A stretch of DNA of 64,000 nt, taken from positions 186,001-250,000 of the forward strand of contig NBIV01000045.1 of assembly GCA_003194525.1 (NCBI GenBank), in the 5' to 3' direction. The notes beneath the pieces are model-generated. The model was not told the DNA's origin and searched no databases. It was given only the letters and a program-made list of their open reading frames with translations. Shown one piece after another: positions 57,607 to 64,000 of the stretch (the stretch's first letter is position 1; the number at the start of each line of letters is the position of its first letter). The stretch is from Gracilariopsis chorda. Taxonomy: Eukaryota > Rhodophyta > Florideophyceae > Gracilariales > Gracilariaceae. A program made the position numbers and the translations under genes.

Positions 57607-58000
57607 TGTTGTATAATACAGCCAGTGATTACGCGTCTGTCGCAGAAATAGGCTTGCAAATGTGCCACGTCTACTGTCTTCTGCGCAAATGCGTTCAGAG
57701 CATACCGTACTTAATTGTATTGGTTGCGCGAGAATAGCAATATCTTGTATCTTCAATAGCCCACGTCAGGCTGCGCAAGCTATCGTTTGGTCGAGTCAGT
57801 GTCAACTGACTCGGCGGGTGCTTATAAAGGCCATCCGACTTCTCGGATGGCCACTCAGGAGAGGAGGCAACTCTCGTTGAGTGTACCCGCTGTTGTTCCC
57901 CTGCGCTCGTCACTACAGCATTTGCACCCTTTTCGTGGCATCTTTCACCGTATTGCCTGCCGTCTTCGTTCTTTTCAGAACCGTACTCCAGTACTTAACA
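57607..58000 (+). repeat. 3' LTR of gypsy B
   Basis: 394 bp, about 96 percent identical to 48541-48934. It follows the right end of the piggyBac by about ten bases. Confidence 0.92.
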
Positions 58001-58620
58001 ACACAGGGCGAGATCGCACAAGGTCTCTTAGAAGGAACGCATGTTTCAAAAAATTACCCGGAGTGGCAGAAGCAGGTTCTGATTGCGTGCATCCCTGTGT
58101 CCATGCCCCTGAGCCGTTGGGAGATGCAAACTGTAAGAAACACCCCCAAAACCTCATGAGTTCTGAAAAAGAATCGAAGAATTCTGAAAGAACGCCCCAA
58201 AAAACAAGAAAACTTATTCGCCGTCGCCAGAGACGGCGAAGGTCCCTCTTTGAACTAAATACAGGGTCACAATTTGACCTTCTAATAGCGACAGGGAAGT
58301 TTGAGAAATTCATGGCACGAACGACTAGGGTATATAAGGAAATGCGTTGACCCCAATTTGTCTCAATTACAGAAGAATTCACATCTCGTAGGCCTGTGGA
58401 ACGAAATTTGTTCGCGATCGGTTTCCAATGGCAGCCAGAAACGTGAGAACGTAAGGTTCATGTTGGCAAGGGCGCGGACTACTATCCCGTAGAGTTCGGA
58501 CCAAAAATCAAAGATAGTGTGAAGGTCCTCATCCTGAAGTGCCGCTTTCGCACAAACTCTAGGCCCATACAGCTTTCACCGGAGTTAAAAATACAAGCTT
58601 AGGAGTCGATGAAATTCTCA
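58001..58620 (+). pseudogene. unrecognised coding-like region after the gypsy B LTR
   Basis: Plus-strand readings with a basic, coding-like composition (SEKESKNSERTPQKTRKLIR, FDLLIATGKFEKFMARTTRV) run from the LTR into this region, but stops follow and no family is recognised. Part could be host sequence at the gypsy B insertion site. Confidence 0.25.
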
Positions 58621-58671
58621 GGAAATGAATCCCTATCACAATCGCGGAAGAACGGAAAAGGGCCACCATCT

Positions 58672-58735
58672 ACACGCACACACACACGCACAAAAACACA
58701 CAAAAACACGCACACAAATACACGCACCAACACCG
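58672..58735. repeat. (CA)n-type microsatellite
   Basis: CACACACACACGCACAAAAA followed by more CACA/CACG units with A runs; imperfect. Confidence 0.85.
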
Positions 58736-58739
58736 ACTC

Positions 58740-59290
58740 ATTCCACAAGCGAAATTATCAAACTGGAAACCAAGGCTTGCAGTTCTCCGCCTAGCGCCGG
58801 AGCTGTAGCGCGCACGCGCCAATTGTTTGTAGATAGTTCAGACCGTTCTACAAGGCGAAAAAGCACCAGACGTGGTTCGTATAGGGCGACCAGGCGGTCT
58901 TGGCGCACGATAATGTACTGCGTCTTGCAGTCTAATTCGTCTTTGAAGTCTTTGAGGCACAACGGATGCATAAAACGCTGAGTTAGCAAGAAGGCCATAT
59001 AAAGTCATAAGTTGGGATAAACGGTATCCTCATCAAAAAAACTGGTCACATCTCAGGGAAGAATTATTTATGACGCCTATCTTTATGGTATCTATTATAT
59101 TCGGTAGGGAACTGGTGAAGAGCGCTTCGCTCACGCAGTACGCATTCACCGAAAAAACACTTCGAACAAGAGGTATACTACTTCGAAATCAAGACCTTGG
59201 TGGCACAGCGAGCTCTGCGTTTCACTTCTCACAATCTTGAGCGTGATACGGTTTTGTTATCTGTGTATATTCACTGAGCAGATAGATGTC
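58740..59290. other. intergenic
   Basis: No supported gene; the 86-codon minus-strand reading at 58998-58738 has no motif I recognise. Confidence 0.35.
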
Positions 59291-59293
59291 TTC

Positions 59294-60498
59294 CTATCTT
59301 ATGAAGACCGACGGGGTCAACTTTTGAATTGTACTGTGAACAGTACCACCTCCATTTTCGAGGCCTGTAACGTAGAAACCGAAACGATCAAAAACAGCAT
59401 GAAGCGAGTCGAGCATAGAGTGGGCAATATGCGGCTTGACAGCATCGGTGTATGAAGAAACGCGGATGTTATCAACAACTATTTCCCCTTGGAGCATTTG
59501 GGGGTTGTAAAGACCTGAATCTCGAACAGTTGAGACGGCAGTGATGAAGGACACTCTGCCATCGGAACGTTGGACTTGTTGTTGGCCGATTCTTACATCT
59601 GACATGGGTATGCGGTGCCTGTTCTCCAGTTGCACGATGGCAGAACCTGGGAAGCACTTGTCTTCCGATTTCAGCGCCTCTTGTTCCTCGAGATTTTGGG
59701 CTTCGTCGCTAGCCACCCAAAACGTATTTGCCCGCTCGGGACCCGAGACACTTTCGCTACCGCTATTTTTTTCCTCATTTTCGGCAGTAGAATCGTCATC
59801 TTTCTCTGGAGAAGGTCGCGGATCGTCCTTGTTTGCTGGTTCCTTTGCGGATTTTGGGATGTGCAGTAGGCGGCGGTCGTACAGACAGGCGTTTTGGGAT
59901 TTGCTTCGCGGAACTGAAAGCGCATGTACGCAGCTTTTAGGATCATCTTCAACGCTTCCCTCAGATATGTCTAGTTCAACTCCTCCAAGACCTTGATTAG
60001 CTCTGAAAAGGTGTGGCAGAGTTTAGGTAAAGAGATAGAATCTCGGCTCAAGCCAGCTTTTCCCACAAGTTCGACTTCCATCGTCAACTTTAGCGACATA
60101 GATGTGCAGAATATCATCTGCATTTACACCGAAATCAGTGAGAGCAATCTTTGACGGTCATAAAGGGCAAGCACTTCGTGTAAGTCTTCATGTGAACAAG
60201 TCTGGCCGGATAAGCTAATCTTTTCGAATGGAATTAAGGCATCCGGGGGGGAAAGGTTAAGTGCCAGGGCCACCCCAGGTTCGAGAGGGGGATATCTCAC
60301 AATGCCATGTGATTTGCGATTTACACATCCTTCTGTTTTGGTTACCAGTACTAAGGTGGAGTTGTCGATATAAGCTTCTCTTGGTAGTAAGGTTGTTAAG
60401 GCAGGCGTATCTTCATGCACAGCATGACGCTTCTCAACAATGTATGGGGTGGCCATGACCAACGGGATTGTAAGCAAAGCAAGAATTAACCTACGCAC
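59294..60498 (-). CDS. Hint-domain (hedgehog/intein type) secreted-type protein, central block missing
   Basis: Exon 1 is 60498-60128 and exon 2 is 60002-59294; the 125-bp intron (GT|GTAAATGC...CCTTTTCAG) is phase 2 and removes the stop at 60124, giving about 359 aa. The first codon shown is GTG; no ATG precedes it in frame, so translation starts at M15 (60456) or in an unseen upstream exon. A signal-like hydrophobic stretch (LILALLTIPLVMA) is followed by a 220-residue region with Cys and an acidic linker (EKDDDSTAENEEKNSGSESV). The Hint part begins at C240 (KCFPGSAIVQLENRHRIPMS) and closes with GLYNPQMLQGEIVV then SSYTDAVKPHIAH. Between VRIGQQQV and SDGRVSFITAV the middle of the domain, where hedgehog Hint carries TxxH, is absent. 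Similar Hint proteins are known in red algae. Self-cleavage is therefore doubtful. Confidence 0.75.
60003..60127 (-). other. intron of the Hint gene
   Basis: 125 bp, donor GTAAATGCAG, acceptor CACACCTTTTCAG, phase 2. Length and phase match the introns of the GTPase pair. Confidence 0.7.
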
Positions 60499-60499
60499 G

Positions 60500-62240
60500 G
60501 CGGAGGAATCAACAATTCGAGCGACTGAAAGAATGAACAGAGCGCTTCGTGTGAGTGGGGCCGACCTAGAGAGGTGACTACATGAAACGTGCGACTCATT
60601 CCTCTATACATCTTTGGGCTCGTGACAGGGTATAGTTTGGATGGCTCGTGAGGGCAAGAGGGACGGGGCGAATGAACAAGCAGAGCAGGGTCGCGTGGCG
60701 GTATGGATTGCAGTGAACGTCATGGGCGCAACACCGGCTCATGTGTTAGGCTCCGCGCTTTTGATGAGCATGGCCCCGTTTCTGGGACCAGTGCTCATAG
60801 CGAAGCCCGGAATGCGCAGTGAATGCTGCTATTGTGCGGAGCATCATGCTGTGATAGCCGTTGATGCGTTTCTGTAAAGCGAATCAGAGCATATCGAAAC
60901 AAATTCAACCAAACAGCGTTACAGAATTGTATGACCGAACTGAAACATATTGTTACTCCTCTATACGAGATTCGACCAGGAGCGTGTCAGCACTAGGGAC
61001 TCTTTAAGGTTAAGCGCTTTTGAATCCACCAGAATTACGGCAATTGCGGTTCTGGTGTCATAAGTTGTATGATATGGCCATACTGAAATCACACTACAGC
61101 TTTTCCAACGTGGGGTCCTGCGACGGAAGCACTGGTTGATGCGGCTCAAGTTTCTCACTGACATGGTCTCGGGATTTTCGACCTCCGTAACAGCCCACCG
61201 ACCTACATGCACTGATGACCGTCCAAACCCGTATGCCCAACTTTCTGCTCAGGCCACAGCCTTGTGTAGGCTCCAATTCACATTGTCCTGATGGTTGCGT
61301 TTTGCCATACTGTGATGTAATTCCTGCCAAACACATTCAACAGGGTCTCGGTTTTCATAGCTTGCGTTGCGATGGTTACTTGTGCATATGGCCATTTCCT
61401 TCTCCGAATTGTAACTAAATTTCCGTTGGTAGGGATATAAGGATAGACCGCCCCTCAACCAGAACTCTGACAAATTGCAAAGGGGATTATTCGCAAGTTA
61501 GAGTGGATCGGCGCAAGGGGGGAAGAGGGTGCTAGAAATTAAAGCTTTGGACATCAGTGGTAGTGGTCCACGGTGTAGGGGTTAAGCTTACCTTTTGCTT
61601 CGAAAATTGAAGCACGGTTCAAACTAGTAGATTATGCTTTCATATTGCAGGACTGAGAAAAGCCGGATGGAGAACGATACAATGTAGTTCGAACTGCGAG
61701 CTAATCAAAAGACTTATCCGGCTCTTCAACCTTCCAAACTTCGCTCTCTAGGTGCGAGCATGTAGTCACTGCTCTGCAAACACGCAAAACTCCAGTTAGC
61801 ATCTCACAAATCAAAGGCTTTTGCGAATAAGTTGAAGCACGCAGTTCCACTGCCAAATCCTCGCAAGTCCATCTCCACAACTCGCGCTTGTGAGTTCTGA
61901 TAGGATTGCTGTAATCTTCGCAAACCCTGCTATCGGTGCCACATGTCCACTGCCACGTAAAAATACTCAGCTAGAGCCACAAGTTTGGAACAAGGAAAAG
62001 AACTCATTCAGACAGTCATCCTGAAAACAGGTAAACAAGCGCATATATAACGATTGCACCAAGCATGAACAAAGAGACTATCGTCACTGCAAAAGCGCAC
62101 GGACGAAATAAGAGCAACCTCTGAAATACCACCTTGGGTAAACAACCAAAGTAATGTACTCTCATACCCAGTTCATTTCACTGAAGCTTCTTTGTCAAGG
62201 CTTCAATCTAACCAATCGTATGTTTTCTCTCTGCAACTGC
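60500..62240. other. intergenic, no supported gene
   Basis: Short ORFs only (60641-60877 +, 61336-60961 -), without motifs. No repeat recognised. Confidence 0.4.
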
Positions 62241-62249
62241 AACAGCACG

Positions 62250-63095
62250 TTTTTTTTTATATTTCAAATTGTTTCCTCTCAAGCTTCAATCTACTGTGCG
62301 CTTCTCTCCTCGAAACCTCAAATTGTTGCCGATGTTTTTAGTGTCTTTCTCTTTCCAACTTCAAGCGTTCCTGTTTCATTTCCAACCCCTTCTGTTCTAA
62401 TAGCTGACGGTCTTTTGATTGCTCGAGAACAGAAGTTTCATTTTGTTAGCAGAATTAGAAGCCTACTAACGTCGAGGGCGTTTCTAGCCTACAGATTTCG
62501 TTATAACAGTTCCTCCATCACTTTGAACTGCCACCGTATTGCGTTTCATAGCCTTTTTGCGTATTTCTTCACCGGTGTCAATACATTTCTTCTCTTTTGC
62601 ACTAAGCTCTTCCTTTTCTATCTTCACCGCTTCTGCAGTTTCATACATTACATGAATAAGATCATCTAGCAGCATTCCTTTCTCACTTTAATGCTCTGCA
62701 GTTCCAATTGCGGACACATTACGCCTTTTGTTCTCTCTGAGTACAGTTACAAGCTTTTTCAATCGACTGATGAGCGTCTTCCATGGCGGACGATTCATAT
62801 ACAAAAACAATGCACTATGAACACCTGCAAGAAAAGTAGTGAGCACTTTTTGAAATATCAAGTCAGTTTTGCCTCATTCTGGAACATGGGCGTCAGATTC
62901 TCGCACCCCCTGAATAAGAAATATATCATATTTTTGAGTAAAACGAGACCGCTTCAGTTTTTGCATATTGAACGATAATGCAGACTGCTTTGGTAGTTCG
63001 GGGGAATGGTTCTGGGGTTTTCTCAACAAACCAGTTGTTTTCCCCATAGCCTTGGCGTCTTTCGACGACTGTTCAGAATGCGCGTATGAGCTCAT
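62250..63095 (-). pseudogene. SANT/Myb-like DNA-binding protein with coiled coil, decayed
   Basis: One minus-strand frame from 63095 to 62484 reads KRSRFTQKYDIFLIQGVRES (Myb/SANT-like first helix), then RPPWKTLISRLKKLVTVLRE, then NVSAIGTAEH and EKGMLLDDLIHVMYETAEAV, then GEEIRKKAMKR. This order is typical of the SANT-like proteins common in protists and algae. Two in-frame stops (62873-62875, 62688-62690) split it. After a further stop, a Lys/Glu/Gln-rich coiled coil (DRQLLEQKGLEMKQERLKLE, RREAHSRLKLERKQFEI) runs to about 62250. It could be a host gene or the partner gene of a Harbinger-like transposon. Confidence 0.55.
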
Positions 63096-64000
63096 GGTCA
63101 GAGAGCAGTTGAAATGTAGCTCTTCGTCCCCAAAAGAGATATACCATCAGCTATTCGTATGGGTGGTGGTTTTTACGAGAATTCATATGAAACTCTCGTG
63201 CAATTCGTAGCCACAAATGACAGGTGTGAATCCTGTTCCTGGTGTATACCATGACTGTACGCAAATTTGTACGGCATAAATCCTCTACTGTCCTAATATG
63301 AGGTCCGATTTTTACTTTTATATAAAACATTTTATAAGACTTTTTATACCATATTAATCGGAAATACAAAGGCTGTTACGGCATGCAACAGTCATGAGAT
63401 TTGAAACAGAGATTTCTAAGTTATCTATAGAAAAAAATGTCGTTTAAAGCTCCAAAAGTAAAAAAATACTTCTTGACTTTGCAGTAAAAGAATACCTACA
63501 GAAAAGTAGGTCAAGTAGGTAGATTAATAAAATTTGCTAAGAGTTTTTAAAAAGCGTTGAAAAATCAGTACCATAGTTATTCTTGCCAGTAGCAGAAGTC
63601 GTTTTTGCTATAAGAGCTGTGAAGAAGGGTTCCATTTCTATAGATATCTAAACATACCCAACTTTGGTTATCTAATCGGCGTAAAAAGTGTGTGCGTTTT
63701 ATAAAAACTTCGGATAACAGAACTTGTAGCAGTCATATTATATATATTACAAATCATCTACGATTGATTCTGAGAAACATTGAAATATCTTTGTAGATTG
63801 CACATGGTAGAGTAGAGGTTTGTTGAAAGAAAACACCATCAGGTAGTAATTTGATTAAATTTTTGGACGTTTTTTGACCTAATATGAGGTCAGAAAGCCG
63901 GTCGGGAAGAAAAAAGAGAGCACGAATGTTAAAAGTGATATAAATGTAGTGCAAACCCTGGAAATGGGTGACACTAAAAGATGCCCGAGTCCTTGCTCTC
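63096..64000. other. AT-rich DNA with short direct repeat
   Basis: No gene supported. CTAATATGAGGTC occurs at 63293-63305 and 63879-63891; the second copy is part of GACCT...AGGTC. A CTACAGAAAAGTAGG hairpin-like stretch is at about 63497. Confidence 0.4.

Larger units (their letters stand above)
48541..58000 (+). mobile_element. gypsy B (Ty3/gypsy) element interrupted by a piggyBac (fossil)
   Basis: Two 394-bp LTRs (48541-48934, 57607-58000) differ at about 4 percent of positions, making this one of the younger retroelements here. Parts in order: Gag (48992-49576), protease (LGDSGADFSAID near 50000), RT (50170-50760), RNase H (about 50940-51420), integrase (51660-52400) and a C-terminal chromodomain-like region (52720-53018). 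A piggyBac (53044-57596) lies between the pol end and the 3' LTR. A handful of breaks in the coding region. No matching 5-bp target duplication was found (CAGAG left, ACACA right). Confidence 0.88.

Noticed and set aside
58001-58159. Target duplication of gypsy B shifted by a few bases
   Set aside because: Shifting the LTR ends by up to a few bases did not give a 4-6-bp match between the two flanks.
62154-62669. 171-codon plus-strand hydrophobic ORF
   Set aside because: It is antisense to the SANT-like coiled-coil pseudogene. Lys/Glu-rich coding on the minus strand reads as Phe/Leu/Ser-rich on the plus strand, so the apparent membrane segments are not evidence for a protein.
1-64000. tRNA, rRNA or telomere repeats
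   Set aside because: I looked for conserved tRNA loops, rRNA cores and telomere-type tandem repeats and saw none I could support. A covariance-model search would be decisive.

Overview
This window is repeat-dense eukaryotic nuclear DNA: nested and decayed transposable elements with only three host genes that read through. The three genes with supportable structures each carry a single GT-AG intron of 111-127 bp, inserted in phase 2. The encoded Hint (hedgehog/intein-type) protein, a copia-like element with very short LTRs, and chromodomain gypsy elements fit a multicellular (florideophyte) red alga best. An oomycete is the second choice. This is an inference from gene content; no rRNA, tRNA or organelle marker was found to settle it.

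Layout. 1-7681: a decayed piggyBac DNA transposon (copy 2), its left end beyond the window, split by a copia-like element (95-4682, 90-bp LTRs, target duplication CAATC). 7682-12680: low-coding DNA with a Tc1/mariner relic (-), diverged repeats and a decayed acidic-repeat gene (-). 12680-35130: an LTR-retrotransposon graveyard with pieces of a chromodomain gypsy family ('gypsy A'), a relic of a second gypsy lineage ('gypsy B'), two copia relics, and one nearly complete copia element (22985-27841, target duplication CGAGG) sitting inside a gypsy A gag region. 36230-36850: duplicated promoter-like repeats.

36922-42471 is the host island: two divergently transcribed AIG1/GIMAP-like GTPase genes, head to head over 944 bp, with the same intron position just before a shared YNWP motif. 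They are ancient paralogues with matching N-terminal helical domains. 44-48.5 kb holds a PIF/Harbinger relic and a decayed acidic coiled-coil gene.

48541-58000 is a gypsy B element with 394-bp LTRs. A piggyBac transposon (copy 1, 53044-57596) sits between its pol and its 3' LTR, and a solo gypsy A LTR (55811-56637, target duplication GCCAT) sits inside that piggyBac. Both piggyBac copies carry, besides the transposase, a second convergent ORF coding for a small cysteine-rich protein with the motif CGGTPCYWMQ or CCGTPCYWMQ. This conserved accessory gene is the most unusual finding.

59294-60498 (-): a secreted-type Hint-domain gene that keeps the catalytic Cys and the C-terminal Hint block but lacks the central part. 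62.25-63.1 kb (-): a decayed SANT/Myb-like coiled-coil gene. The window ends in AT-rich DNA in which no gene is evident.
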